From: Castor canadensis
Taxonomy: Eukaryota > Chordata > Mammalia > Rodentia > Castoridae
Reading direction: 5' to 3'
DNA: 64,000 nt
NCBI RefSeq assembly: GCF_047511655.1
Contig: NC_133392.1
Coordinates: forward strand, 96,651,042 to 96,715,041
A program made the position numbers and the translations under genes. Positions 33,716 through 46,937 of this stretch are shown here, in pieces. Every line of letters begins with the position of its first letter. The first letter of the stretch is position 1. The notes below the pieces were generated by a model, which ran no database searches, had not been told where the DNA came from, and was given only the letters and a program-made list of their open reading frames with translations.

Positions 33716-36637
33716 TGATTTTTTTCATTTCAAAGTATCAATGCAAAATAACTGGTTGATAAAGACTTCCTTGTTCTCATATTTTCACAATAGCAAAGAA
33801 AGTATGTTATACTGTTATACTGTAAGAGCAAATTCTGTAGAATATAAGTTTGTTTCATTTTATTATAGACCATTATTTGAACTCTGGACCACAAGATAAA
33901 ATTGCCTTTACTATGAAACTGAAATGCAGTTGTTCATAGGCTGCTCTGAGAGAAGCAGCCAAGAGAACAGCCTGATGAACCTCAAGACAGATTGCAATCA
34001 GAAACATTCACTGAAGACAAGGCATTCATGTTAAAATACAGACTCCAAGCCAGTTGATTACTGTTACAGTTTGGTTTCTGACATGATGATTAGCAATACA
34101 CTTTTCCTAAAATATTTTCTCAAAGTTAAATGAGTAAAATATGTGCATGTAATTAGTGGCACATTGTGTACCAAGATGGACCGGTCTGCATTGTGGTTAT
34201 GTAATTATTTCTTTAATGTGTAAAGTGTCGCTTAAAAATTTAAGTACAATTTAAGATGATGACTGGTTTGAGAAATTTGAAAAAAATATGGAATCAGAAG
34301 AGAACATTCAGAATTAATTATGGTCATTAAAACCCTATGCCACCCTTATCCCCACACAGTGATCATTTAAATACTAGCCACTTCATGCAAATGTCTTTTG
34401 ACTGTGTACCAATATCACCAAAAACCAAAAGAGAAAAAAGAGCAAGTATGCTTAATGTTCTGTGTTTTAAACAATAGTATGCAAATGCAAAATATACTAG
34501 TATTCAACAATAAAGGATTATAAAACAGAGCATATATTTGAGGATATAACATACAGCCATTTCCATTCTAATGATATTCCACTTAGAAGTCAAGGCAAAG
34601 GCAATGTAATCTACCATAGCTGCCTACTTGATTGTTTTGGTGAGAATTTATTATGCTAGCTCCAGAGCAATTTTCCTAACCCCATCTTTGTCCCTAAACA
34701 ACATATGAAATTGGAACCACTAAACCATAACTCACTATAATGAATAGAGTAAGAAGAGTACCCAAGAATATCTCCTGAATTTCAATAGCCATTAATGTAA
34801 CTGTTACCTGCAGAGAATATGTGTGCAAGAAATAACACCACTATGAAAACAATATTTCTAAAGTGAAAATTAAAATTCATTTCCATTTTATATCTAAGGG
34901 CTTTTGCATTTCAAAGTATCCTGAATTCATCTTTACACATTTATGTTCTGTTCACTCTTATTTTTACTTCTACCAATGTTGCCAAGTACCAGATGCACAA
35001 AAAATGTATTAAAATGGGTGATTCACAATATCAGCCTTTCTTATCACTGAGGAGAGGTATTGTATTTTCCCTACAAGTGGTAAAATAACATATTAACCTC
35101 TAAACATCTCTCCTCAAGATCCTTTGTACTTTTATGGAACATTATTATAGGTTTCACAGTGAGTTTCCAACTGAGGAGCAGTTTTTTTCTTTTTTGGTGT
35201 GGGAAGAGGGTATTCACTGATAACCCCATTTTTATTTTTTATTTATTGAAAACAAAATATATTCACACACAAAGATCTGCTTAGCTTCTTGGAGTTTAAG
35301 AACATTGAAGATGACAAAGCAAAAAACGTCAAAGATGAAAAAGACATCTATTTTGCAATCTAGTGTTTTGTGCTGGCACATGTCAACATGAGTCATTTGA
35401 TGGCTTTTCAAATACTGTAGGAAAATGTTAGATCAAACAGGTCCTAATTAATCTGACAGCCATTTACCTAATGCTACTTATACTGCTCAATCAAAAATGT
35501 TTCAAAATCAGCTCCAGGTTGCAATCACCCCTGATGTTTTATAAAATTAAAGAAATTCACAAGTCATTATTTTCCTTGAAATATAGAAGTAAAAGACTAA
35601 GATATAACTCTGGACTTGGAATTTTTCTGTCACATATTCATATGTGGCAAGTGTGGTTTTCATGTGTGTAAATCATGGACTGTTGGATATATTTTAGAAA
35701 TATGCATTCAACTCATTAAGGCAAAAGAATTAAAGAGAGACCACCATATTTTAAATGAATCCAACATTGCTCTGCTATCTTTCTAAACCTCCTATCTCAC
35801 TTCCCTATTTTGTGTTCAGGATTATCAAGGGTTAAACATTTTCAATGTTTTAAAATTTGGCATATTTATCTTGATTCAAAAACTGAGAATATTTTCTGTT
35901 TCACTAAAATTTACTGTGTAAGGGGAAGAATAGTAAGAAATGAGGTAAACCATGGCAAAATGTTTCCCTTTATCATCATTTGAAAAACTTTAGATAAAGG
36001 AGGAACACTAGGTTTGCATTTAGCAGACATTTTATTTTCACTGTAGAACTGAGATCTGCAGAGGGTTGTTTTTCGGCAAGGAGGTAAGGAAGAGAGATGG
36101 TGCTAGTGCAGGTAAACGAGTATTGCCAGGAAGTCCTTTAGTTCCTGAGAGCAGCATGGTGGGAGCTGCTGGGTTGGTTTGGCACATTTCTATACATTCA
36201 GTGAATAAAAGACAATAAACCTAAACGGATTAGACAGTTCTCTACTCAAGTTGAAGCAAAAGCAAGATCAGCATGGTTCCAAATTACTGTGACTCAAATC
36301 TCACAAAATGACACAAAACTTGAAAAGCCAGGTGACATACAATAAAGGCAAGGCTTTGCTGTTGAGAAGGCACCTGTACAGTGCAGCTGTAGTAGTGTCA
36401 TATTCTGTACCTATACTCTAAGTAGGCGATGGCAGTGGTATGAGGTGGAAAGTCCCATGCCACAATCGGGGACACGAATGAGAAATTACTTTGTGACATC
36501 CCATTGCAGATAGGGAGCATCCCACAGGGTACAGTGTAGGCTGAGAAACAGCCTTGTGACAGTTCTTCACAACTTTGCCTATCTTGTTATGCCACAGGAA
36601 TGATCATAAGACATTTGCTAAGACTTGGGTCAGACTT

Positions 36638-36654
<17 letters not shown>
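33716..36654. other. longest transposon-free stretch
   Basis: Almost 3 kb with no repeat I can name, apart from a poly(A) run at about 36638-36653. 36040-36640 is less AT-rich than its surroundings and ends directly in that poly(A), so it might be a retroposed transcript piece, but I recognise no gene. No splice-bounded open frame is convincing. Confidence 0.4.
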
Positions 36655-36668
<14 letters not shown>

Positions 36669-37015
36669 TAATCCAATTAGAAAATGTGCAAAAGGCATGA
36701 TAGACATTTAATTGAAGAGGACAAACATAAGGTAAATAAACACATGAGAAGATGTTCAACATCATTAGTCATTAGGAAAATACAAATTAAAATTACAATA
36801 AGACATAATTACATACCTATCAGAATTTCTAAAATTAAAAATGCATCAATTTATTAGAAAGCATAGCAATTATAAGTGTGTATGCACCCAATAATGGCTT
36901 TAAAATAAATAAATCAAATCTTACAGAATTAAGGAAGTGAAATAGACAAAGTCACATTACAGAGGCAGATTTTAACACCCCTACATCAGTAATTGATAGA
37001 ATATATATTATATAA
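36655..37015 (+). mobile_element. L1M fragments, rearranged order
   Basis: 36655-36855 is ORF2 C-terminal sequence ('aacacatgagaagatgttca', 'acatcattagtcattaggaa'). 36875-37015 is sequence from the ORF2 endonuclease region ('aagtgaaatagacaaagtca', 'gcagattttaacacccctac', 'agtaattgatagaatatat'). Both are in sense, but the 3' part lies before the 5' part, so they are two insertions or one rearranged copy. Confidence 0.6.
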
Positions 37016-37065
37016 ACTTGTATGTATGACATGTGTATGTATGTATATGTACATATATGCATATG
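37016..37065. repeat. (TATG)n-rich microsatellite
   Basis: Imperfect TATG/TATA repeats directly after the L1M fragment. Confidence 0.75.
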
Positions 37066-37962
37066 TATAAAGTGTATAGATGATCTGAACAAGTCTTGCC
37101 CAAATTTTTCTTTTGGCTAACCCCAACAAGACGTGGAAGGGAATTTTGGGAAACATTGAGCTTAGAGAAGATGACACATTATAAAACTTCATAATTATCA
37201 AAATGGTTGGTAAAAGCACAGTTAATCAATCTTGGGGAACATTTCCTGGAAGCCAAATAAATTTTATCTAGTGTCAGGATGTCTCTAGAGAAAAAGAAAG
37301 AATAGCTCATCGACCAGTTTTCATCAGTCATTGACTGAATAATTGCTCTTCAGATGTACTTTTTAACCCCCATTATAACTGACTTCAACATACAAAATGG
37401 TACCTCCAATTTTGTAAGAATATGACATTCCTGATTCTTCCTAGACACGATACAAATTTAATGGGTTGTAGAGATAGAGATCCCTCTGAGGTAGAAGTCA
37501 GTCACAATCTTTGAAGAAACTTCCAAAGGGTTAAGAAAATATGCACTATTTCCTCTGACCTTGAGACCTTAATTAATAGTCACAATTCTTCCACACGAAC
37601 CATTCTAGATTTTCTACTCTTAGTCAATGCTTTGTAATAGTCCACTTTTATCCACCACAATCAATTTAGTTTTGTGGAGCCACTCAAGGAGAATGAGTTG
37701 AAATAAGAAGGTTACTACTGTACTTGCGTCGTTTTAATGTTTGATGGTAGCACTAATCTCTGAAATTCCTTTCAGTATGTGGCATTTCTTCAGATTAACC
37801 ATCTTAGTTGGGAAAGGAAAAATGGCCAAACTCCTCCTATAATGATTTCTTACTCCACAGATCAGGAACTAATATGAAAATTCTAACAGATGCTGAGTAT
37901 ACGCTAATAAGACATCTTGCATCCTGCTTGTAGAATCAACATAATCTTACTCACCAGCACAA
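37066..37962. other. no recognisable gene or repeat
   Basis: Mixed sequence, possibly old LTR debris near 37100-37200, but not assignable. Confidence 0.3.
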
Positions 37963-38015
37963 TGGTTAAAGCACCTGTAAGTCAGAATGCCCAGATTCAC
38001 ATTATAACCTTAATG
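37963..38015 (+). mobile_element. possible MIR head
   Basis: 'cacaatggttaaagcacctg' and 'cagaatgcccagattcacat' resemble the sense tRNA-like head of MIR. Short and weak. Confidence 0.35.
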
Positions 38016-39121
38016 TTTATTTTGGTAATTCTGTTGATCTTAATTCTGTGGCTAAGTGCCACACTGTATGATGAATTTCTGCCATTCTAGTGTCATCATT
38101 CCTACTGATACTAGGGAGTCAAATTCCATGGCAGCAGCCGCACCAAACTACAACCAAGCTTTTCATGAATGCTTCATGCTGTATTAACATTATATTCCTT
38201 TGTTTTTATGGACACTCAGATGGTAGTTTTCAGCTCTTATTAGGTAAATCCCATCCTAATATTTCCATCTCTATGAACCTGCAGACTGCTTCCTCAACAC
38301 TACACCAAGGAAATCCTGACATCTCCCAATTCACTTGTATTACCATTATGCCCAAACATCCCAAGGACATACTAATAGACTTGTAGGATCCGCTCCAGGC
38401 ATCCTTGCCAGAATATTGAAACAAGATTCACGAGTGAAGAAGACTTCCTTATGACAAATTCTTTCCTATCCAGCCTTATCATCTTCTCCATCTGATCTAA
38501 CACCCTCAAAATCCACTCCAACACCCTCTCCTGTTTCCTGCTTGCACATATTGGTGAGGTATAACAATTGCTTCATATAAACTATTTCATCCCATGATGG
38601 GTGCTGTATTTTCCCTCTCAAACTCTACTGGGTCCTGATCTTGACTATCTACCTGTAGGAAATTTGAAATGATGGTGGCAGATTTAGGAGCACAGGTGGC
38701 ATTTTATAAGTCATCCGAGGCACAGACTCCAAGCTTTGTGCCTCTAGGAAGAAGGAAAGGTCTACTTTTGCTAGCTTAAAGTCCTTCGGAAATTAAAGGT
38801 TTCAAGGTTTGCATGTTCATCCATTGAATTGCCACCATCCCTGGGTATAAGGTCTTACTCTTTTTCTGAAAGTTCCCTGACTTTGACATAAAAATCCCTT
38901 TGAAGGTATGTATATAGTCCCTTTTAAAGTTTTTCCACCCTTTAAATCAGATTCTGGACATGGTAATGGGCAAAATTTGTCATGTACTTATAGTAGATGA
39001 GAATCTATTTAAAATCTGTCATAGAGGACCTTTGGTTTTCATAGCATACCCTCAGTGGACAATTACTGCCTGAGCCTATTGTTTATTTTCCCAAGTTTCT
39101 GATCAAGTAACAGAAGCCAAT
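38016..39121. other. unassigned sequence
   Basis: GC-richer than its flanks (38100-38700). The 98-codon plus-strand frame at 38090-38386 has an opposite-strand rival at 38230-38424 and no domain. It might be a decayed ERV interior, which I could not confirm. Confidence 0.3.
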
Positions 39122-39465
39122 TTCTGGTCAGGCATAGTGACCTGAGCCTATAAGTCCAGCTACTTGGGAGGCAGAGATAGAGGGTTGAGGCCAGCCAAGG
39201 AAAAACAGTTCACTAGAACTTGTCTCAACCAATAAAAGTTGGATGTGGTAGCATGCTCCAGTCATCCCAGCTACCTGGGAATCATTATAGGAGGATTATG
39301 TTCTAGGATAGTCTGGGCATAAAGCGAGACCCTATCTCAAAAGTAACCAAAGAAAAAAGGACTGGGGTGTGGCTCAAGTGGTAAAACCCCTGCCTATCAA
39401 GTGTAAGGTCCTGAGTCCCATGCTGTACAGTACTACCAAAAAACAAAAATAACAGCAACATTAAA
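39121..39465 (+). mobile_element. Composite SINE: B1-like dimer plus ID, with TSD
   Basis: B1-like unit ('gcctataagtccagctactt', 'gggaggcagagatagagg'). Second B1-like unit ('gttggatgtggtagcatgct', 'gcgagaccctatctcaaaag'). ID-like unit ('ggctcaagtggtaaaacccc', 'aaggtcctgagtcccatg'). The direct repeat agaagccaa at 39112-39120 and 39466-39474 fits a target duplication. Same trimer as at 8.57 kb. Confidence 0.88.
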
Positions 39466-39474
39466 AGAAGCCAA

Positions 39475-39959
39475 CTCCTTCCACATTTGCAATCTTAAAA
39501 ATGGTCATAGTATACTAATAACATATTCTCCCACTTCCCATTTTTCCTGTAGTTCATCTTAATTAACCATAGGTAAAAGATTTCTTAGTAACGTTCATGC
39601 CACTATGTGACATATCAACATTTTCCTCCTGTTACCAATTGTCTTACTGACAGTTCAACAGACAGCAGAACCTAAACCACAGAGTTTTGTGTTACTTTTT
39701 TATTTGATAACCCAAGCTGAAGAAGGATGAATGAGAGACAACAGAAAGAAGGCATAGAAAGCTAACTTATAAAGATGGTTGCCTAAGTATGATAGAGTAA
39801 TAGACATCCTCTGTGAGAGATAGCTGATATTTATATCTCAGGAAGCCTGTAAAGGGGATGGGGGATTTGAATGGAAAAAGCAAGAAAATCAAATTGGAGT
39901 CACTTGCGTTAACTCTAACAACAACAACAAAAAGTAAATAAAGTTGGAAGGTTATGAAG
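39475..39959. other. no recognisable gene; possible 5' part of LTR
   Basis: The LTR that ends at 40344 may begin in here, but no TG start with a matching target duplication was found. A minus-strand frame of 150 codons (39767-40219) runs antisense through the LTR and is not supported as a gene. Confidence 0.35.
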
Positions 39960-40344
39960 TAAGGGATCTTATGCATGATTGATAGTATCACAAAAGACTC
40001 TGCCAGAACCACAAACCTGCAAAGAGGCCAAAATAACCTTACATGGAAAGTACTTCTACAAGGATATCTGCTCAGCAACTCTGTGTTCAACCTCAGACTG
40101 ACACAACCCTTCTTATTAATTATTATGTCCAAAGAATTTTGTTTTAAATTATCTGATGTAACCCTTTTCATTTTTGTCTTTAAAAACACCCTTTGCACAA
40201 CTCCTTTGAATATGCCCATAGCTTATTATGTGTGCATACGCCCATTGTGATGGTCTGCTATTTCCACTGCAAGACTATTCCCAAATAAATATCATTATTC
40301 TTTGGAAATTCCCTCCTGATTGTTTTTGTTTCTTTCGACTGACA
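39960..40344 (+). mobile_element. ERV LTR, 3' part (plus strand)
   Basis: A TATA-like 'tctttaaaaacaccctttgc' precedes a region ending in 'ccaaataaatatcattattc' (polyadenylation signal). Then comes a U5-like stretch ending 'tttctttcgactgaca', with a CA terminus. This layout is typical of gammaretrovirus-like class I LTRs. No flanking viral genes are seen. Confidence 0.6.
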
Positions 40345-41289
40345 AATGAGAAAAATATTTGTTTACCAGCTCCCTCATCTCACTTGTCAAAAGATTGTCC
40401 CCTGGGGTATTAAGTTTCCTAATAATCTGAGTGGCTCATTTGTGGAAATTCAATGAGCACCCGTGGCATCCCACAACTGTGTTACTAGGAAAGTCATAGG
40501 ACAGGAAGTAAAAGGTACTCACCAAGACTGAGGCCAGGCACTCCCAAGTTGCATCTACTTTATAGCTGTATGGAATGATAAGTGAGTCCAAGGGGACCTG
40601 AAGTGGCATATAAAAATGTGTCTCATATATTATCAGGGGTTCATAAATTTAACATAAGGCTTTCTCTCTTTGGCCACAAAATTGTCTCCTGTAGAAGAAC
40701 TTAGTTATTAAGCTAGATTATGTAAAATGATGATCTCATAGGAATGTGTTTGGTACAAACACTAGGTTTGAGGTAGAAGGAGAATTGGCTTATAAGTGAG
40801 ATGTTTTAAAAAGATGGATGACTGACTACGCTGGGTTACTCTTGAAGAATTAAGTAAGGCAGTTGCTGTTGCCTGGCAACATGCCTCAAGAGTTAGAGTA
40901 TGCTGGGTGGCCTGTGAAGTGAAGGAACTAGAGACCGTACCCAGTACTGTAGGAAACAACTGGACACAAACCTGTGGGTCCAGAAAGTTGCTATAGCAGT
41001 GATGAGACCCACTGATTGAGGTTCTGCTTCTCTTGTAACTAGAAAAGGCTGGATCCAGTTTTCTTAAGGATCCATTGGTTGTCAGAATGCCCTTCCCCTT
41101 CCTTCTCTTCTACTTCAACCACTTACTCAAACCTGACCTGGACTGTGGAGAAACTAACCTTTAACTCCCTTTTTAATTAAAGATAATCCATTTTATTCCT
41201 CACTAGGTTTCAAGAGGATATGAGGCAAGACAAGGTTTTGTTAGCTTAATTCATTCTTGGTATATCTATGTAATAAACCCATGATTTAG
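40345..41289. other. no recognisable gene or repeat
   Basis: Slightly GC-richer, with an inverted 'tggatcc...ggatcca' pair near 41050-41075. No assignable element. Confidence 0.35.
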
Positions 41290-41625
41290 TAGAAAAATGG
41301 AGGCTCAAACTTATAGAAATGGAAAATAAGAACAATCATAATAATACTCACAATCAATACTCCATATCTATTAAAGGGATCATGAGGAACTATTATGAAA
41401 AGTATATGCCAATAAATTTTATATCTTATAAGAAATAGATAAATTCCTAGAAAAATGCAACTGACCAAGGGAGAATTAGGGAAAAAATAGAAACTCTGAG
41501 CAGATCAATGACCAACAAAAACACTGAAGTACTAATTTAAGACCCAACAACAAAGAAAATTTCATTGCCAGAAGGCTTCATGGTCAAATTCTACAAAACT
41601 TTCTGTCAAAAAAAATCAATACTTT
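41290..41625 (+). mobile_element. L1M ORF2 fragment
   Basis: 'gaactattatgaaaagtata', 'gccaataaattttatatctt', 'agatcaatgaccaacaaaaa', 'gacccaacaacaaagaaaat' and 'ccagaaggcttcatggtcaa' match the ORF2 stretch just upstream of the RT domain. Stops are frequent. Confidence 0.75.
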
Positions 41626-41723
41626 TTACATTAAAGTTATTTTAAATCCTATAATTTTTGTGATATACTTCAGAGTCTTTATACAATAGTACGTTAGTTT
41701 TAAATGAGAATAGGCTGTATTTC

Positions 41724-42749
41724 TTTTTTTTTCTTATTTTTGTAATGTTTTTTATTGTTGTGCTGAGTGGGGGAACATTGTGGCATTCATAAAAGTTATT
41801 ACCATACATTAAATATATCATAGTTGAATTCATCCCCTCCACCATTCTCCTTTATCCCCCTTTCTCCCATTCCTGGAATACTTTCAAAAGAAATTATTTT
41901 TCCATTTGCAGACATATGGACACAGTGTTTGCACCATATTCACCCTCCCATCCCTTTCCCCACCTCCTCCCTTCTCCCACTGGTACCAACCCCACCAGGC
42001 AGGATCTGTTTTCCGATATTTATAAATGAAAAAAAAAACCTGAAAAATTACATTTTTATTTGTTTAAGATAGCTACACAGGGAGTTTCCTTGTAACATTT
42101 CCATGTATATATGTATTATAACCTGAATTGGCTCATCTCCTCTATTTTTCTTCTTTCTACCTTAGACCCCTTCTTACAGTGGTTTCAATAAGTTTAAAAA
42201 CTCTATATTCATTCTGTATAGAAAGTACATCAACCATATTCACCTTCTTAACGTTTTTCTTTTACCCTCCCTCTCTCTTATGTGATCTCACCGTAGCGTA
42301 ACTTGGTTTTCAAAACATTCTTGTATTTGTCTGTATTCCACATATAAGAGAAAATATTTAGCTTTTGGCCTTCTGAGTCTGGCTAACTTCACTTAAGATG
42401 ATCTTCTCCAGATCCATTCATTTACCTGCAAATGACAAAATTTAATTCTTTGTAGCTGAAAAAAATTCCATTGTGTATAAACACCACAGTTTCTTAATCC
42501 ATGCATCAGTAGTGGGGCATCTTGACTGTTTCCATATCTTGGCTACTGTGAATAGTGCTGCAATAAACATGGGTGTGCAGGTGCCGCTGTTGCAACCTGA
42601 CTCACATTCCTTTGGGTATATCCCTAGGAGTGGTATGGCTGGATCGTATGGCAGATCTATTTTTAGTTTTTTAAGGATCCTCAATATTGTTTTCCATAAT
42701 GGTTGTACTAATTTACAGTCCCACTAGCTTTGTGTGAGGGTTCCTAAAA
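41724..42749 (-). mobile_element. L1 type B, 5'-truncated, with TSD
   Basis: Direct repeat AGGCTGTATTTC at 41712-41723 and 42750-42761. The poly(T)-rich tail at the left is followed by the type B 3' UTR ('tcatagttgaattcatcccc'), then the ORF2 C-terminus. The minus-strand frame 42442-42684 carries [33 protein letters not shown] and [11 protein letters not shown], an intact stretch of the ORF2 tail. About 1 kb, inactive. Confidence 0.9.
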
Positions 42750-42819
42750 AGGCTGTATTTCAATGAAGTTTCTACAATTTGTTGGCCATTTGATCTTTAA
42801 TTTTTTAAAATCTTTATTT

Positions 42820-42945
42820 AGATTTCTTCATCTAAAATGGATTAATTGTATCTTTCTCACAGAGCTTTTATAAACATTAAATGAAATAATATATGCAGAG
42901 TACTCAGAAGGATGTGGAGACACTCCACAAATAACAGTTTTAATT
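42820..42945 (+). mobile_element. MIR SINE 3' half
   Basis: 'ttcatctaaaatggattaat', 'ctttctcacagagcttttat', 'aaacattaaatgaaataata' and 'atgcagagtactcag' follow the sense MIR order (CATCTGTAAAATGGGGATAAT...GGATTAAATGAGATAAT). Confidence 0.6.
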
Positions 42946-43299
42946 CACTATAGAATGAAGAGTTTGAAATTTTCATATAAATGTAGACTAAAGAGAACAG
43001 GTCCATATCTTAATTGATGTCAATATGAATAGCAATTTCTTACGAAATTCAAATGTAATTTATTAAAAGAAAATCAATGTATTATTCATTTTAAAACAAA
43101 ATCAAAATAGTGGAACATTTGGAGTTAGACACCTATATCCTTGCACTTTACCTACTTCCTACCTGCTTAAAGTTTTCTTTAAGTAACTTACCCTTTGCAC
43201 TTGCTCCCTCTTTCAAGTAGAAACAGTTATCATGTCTTCCATTTTTATTGTTTTGCCATTTATTAATTGAATACCCTTAATCATATTTCTTAGTTGTTA

Positions 43300-43440
43300 T
43301 GTATCTCAGTCTTGACATCTCCAAAGTGGGGAAAATAGCAGTGTCTGTATCAGTGTATTGTTGAAAGAAACAAACAAGATAAAGCAGGTGTCCTCTTGGA
43401 ATAGCAACTGGCCAGTAGGAAGTGTTGAATGTGTTTATTT
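43300..43440 (+). mobile_element. MIR SINE 3' half
   Basis: 'tctccaaagtggggaaaata', 'gcagtgtctgtatcagtg' and 'gataaagcaggtgtcctctt' match the sense MIR core and 3' part. Second MIR within 500 bp in the same orientation. Confidence 0.55.
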
Positions 43441-46400
43441 ATTATCTGTTATAACCTCAGGATTCCATAAAATTTTGTAGTTTGTAGGCTGAAAAATCCC
43501 TAAACAAAAATTAAATTTACACTGGTTAATTTAAATTCACTTGTTGTTAATTCAGTGACACTTAAATTTCACAACCGTTTGCTAGATTATTAAGCAATGC
43601 AATTTTACATAAAACCACTATTGGAATAAAAGCCTATTTTCTTTATTTTTGAACTTCCCAAATAGTCTAATAATTATACAATCAAATGACTGTGACTTTG
43701 TTTAAAAATGCAATTAAAATGCATTTAATATTCAGGTTCTTAGGACAAATAATCTGATTAAAACAAAGTAGTATCTACTTTCCTTATGATTACAGATCTA
43801 TTCTGACTATAAATATATGCATATAAATACAGCAAAGTTTCAAAATGATCTCTAGGCAAAGCCTTTTAAAATAAACTTAAGAGTTGATTTCTTCTTCTGC
43901 TTCACTTGGGTTTGTGGGTAAATGTAAACTTATTTTGAAAACATTTTCTGAGGAGTGTGAGATGGATAACACATTAGGCAGATTACTGGATTTGGTGATA
44001 TTTATTAACATAAAAGCTTCAGCATCTATATGAAAAACTAATAGATCTTTAGGAAAATTTCAGTATTTTAATAATAATTAAATAAAAAACTATTTTGATG
44101 TACTTCTTAAAAGGGAGAATGTCAATTAAAAGAAGAAAAAATTGACAAAATGGATGTATTATACAAAACAAATGGCATTGCAATGTAGTAAGGAAAATGA
44201 ATGATTCCTTTTAATCTCATTTAATTGCAATATTTTTTACTTCTGTGGCTGTGCATGGATTCAATGACTTTATGACCTCAACTAATTATTGGGTCTCATT
44301 GTATTAGCATGATGAAATATAGTGTTTACATGGTTGAGTCTAAGTATAGGATAAAGTGTATGGGCATTAAAATATAAATATGTCTTTCACATTGCATGTG
44401 TTCTTCAGAGAAACAAAAGCAAATCCATTATTTAAAGCTATTCCTCGTATTTCATTAAATAAAATTGAACATGCTTGTAATTCTAGAGCTGTATTTTATT
44501 TTTCAGGACCTAACTTCTAGAAAGGGATGATTTATGATTCTAAATATAAAAGTATATTTCCAGTGTACTGCCAAAACAGTACTTGGGAAAGCTAGGATGT
44601 AAACAAAAAATAAAGAGGAAATCACTGGCACAGGTCTAAAATCCAGTCTTATTAGGGTAAGAAAATATATCCAATTTGAAGGCTGAAATTACCTTCTTCT
44701 ACAACTTCTTCAAGCTTTGGAGAAATAATTAAGTTTCATCATATATTTTGCTTACTCGTGCAGAATGTAACTAGGATTTTTAAAAAATGCAGCAGCCTAA
44801 ATTCCATTTCACACTTTTGCCAGGTAATTCTCAGCTCAAGCCAACCTTGGGCTCAAGGGATTTCTTCTGCTTTGTGCTCAGGGAGACAATAGAGCATAAT
44901 TTTGAATGCACTCAGTTCATTCCAAGATTGATTCAATTGTATCAAAATTCTATAACCTCAGATTATTTAATCAACTCATTTCATAAGCAGGAAACAAATG
45001 CAAAAACAAATGCTTCAGTGTTACTTGATATTTAACATAATTAATATAGTTTTCTGCTTTTATATTTCAGGGGTCCATTATACATATATATTCAGTAAAG
45101 GAAAGGCATATTCTTATTGCATGCTGGCATCAACAATTCCCATGATTCATTAAAATATGTCTCCATCTAAATTTGTAGCATGGAAAAGTATGTGAAAATG
45201 GCCTTCTCAGTCTCTTAGTACAACAGCAGTACTACTTAACTTGGGATATGGAGGATCATAGAGAAAAATAGTGCTTTATGAACAAATATATTTCATAACT
45301 TTATTTTCACCTATCTCAGTGTAGATGTGTATTTGCAAGGATAGCTCCTTCAAAAAATCTTGCCTTTTGTACTAGGGTAGTGTCCAAGTTTCAATAGGAT
45401 TCAATAATTCTATGTCAGTCATAAATCCTGCACATGAACTAGACCAGGGCTCAGACCAAGATAAAGATTTTAGAAACTCCCACTGGGTTAATATTCTTCT
45501 TCATTTATAGATTGACTTTCTTTCTTCTCTTACATCACCTTTATAAAGTGAGCTAAAATTGTTCAATGATGCCACAGTCAAACTACTTAAACATCTCCCT
45601 CCCACTTTAAATCTCCTTCCTACTTACGAACCAAAAGGGTTATATTTGCAAGTTTGGTGGACATTCACTGGGACTGTGAAAAAAGAGTGTGGCAAAATCA
45701 TCATACCACTATGAAACTTCCAATTACTTTAAGCATTTTCTAATAATAATTTTTCCTAACAATATTCCCTCTTAACATATGTTAGTTACTAGATCTATCA
45801 TTTCCTCATAGCAATGTGAAGTGAGTTTGATTTAAGTGATTGGTAGAGAAGAGATCATTTTGAGTCAGTGGAACCTTACAGTGCTCTGGATGTGAATATT
45901 AGTTGTAACAAAATAAGTGATGCATTTTTTTTTTCAAAAATAAATGTAAATTAGATAATTTTCCACCAATACTTCTGCTGAAGTTCCACCAACAACATAG
46001 AGTATGTACTAGCTTTCTCACTGCTATATTAATAATTTCTTCACCTGCTTATAAATTATTCTAGAAATTTTGTCACATTAAGATTTTTCATTTAAACATA
46101 TCTATCTTAATTTATACATGAGCCATTCTAAAACCTAAAACTCTCTTCACAACTGTTTAAATTAATACAAAATCACTCACATAATTAGGGTCTTAAAATT
46201 AAATTACATAGAATTCATTTTCATTTATGTTGAAGATCCTTGTAGTTTATGGCTATAAAAAATAAAACATATACATAATTAGTAAGTTAAAAATACTAAA
46301 AACATATAAAATGAAAGGTAAAGAACATTTTACCTTTTATACCAATTACAAATATTGTTTTCCAGAGATAACCATAGTTGATAGGTAACTCCAGAAAAAA

Positions 46401-46589
46401 GTACTAAATACTTTCATACACACACACACACATCAGCATATAAACAAACATTATATTTTTAACAAGTTATATGAAGTGGTTTACCCATATATCTTGTTCT
46501 GTTTATTGCATTTCCATATGCTAATATTTCTTAAGAGAGATTTCAGTACATATGGACCTTTATTCCTTTAATTATTGTGGACTTGGGAT
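43441..46589. other. transposon-poor AT-rich sequence
   Basis: About 3.1 kb with no repeat I can name apart from short A/T runs and a small CA repeat at 46417-46433. The 82-codon frame at 44787-45035 (+) has no domain. Confidence 0.4.
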
Positions 46590-46710
46590 GCTCTTTGTAC
46601 TGGGCATTTTGCTAAATGCTTTACATAGTATTATTACTTGATTTTCAATGGCAGCTCTAGTGAAGCACTATTGCTTTCCCCTTCACTTAGCATTCACTTT
46701 GAGCCAGATC
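46590..46710 (-). mobile_element. MIR SINE fragment
   Basis: 'gtactgggcattttgctaaa', 'tgctttacatagtattatta' and 'tgattttcaatggcagctct' resemble antisense MIR 3' half; the head is lost. Confidence 0.5.
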
Positions 46711-46937
46711 TCAAAATCAGATTTCCTACTGGAGGTTTCCTCCAGTTCTGTGGTTTAGTTTAGTTTGGTTTGCTAGTACAATCATAAAATAACATACCAC
46801 TTGGAGTGTATGTTTCATTGTGGTATGTGTATATGTATGTGGTCATGTGTACATTTATGGATTTAAAAATAAATATATGTTTTATGCAAACCTTCAATTT
46901 TTATTAGTAAAATTTCACGATACAAGGGACATCTCAT

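Noticed and set aside
38090..38424. Opposing 98- and 64-codon frames
   Set aside because: No motif on either strand, and no flanking splice or start context that persuades.
39767..40219. 150-codon minus frame
   Set aside because: Runs antisense through an ERV LTR region; no domain, and an opposing frame exists on the plus strand.
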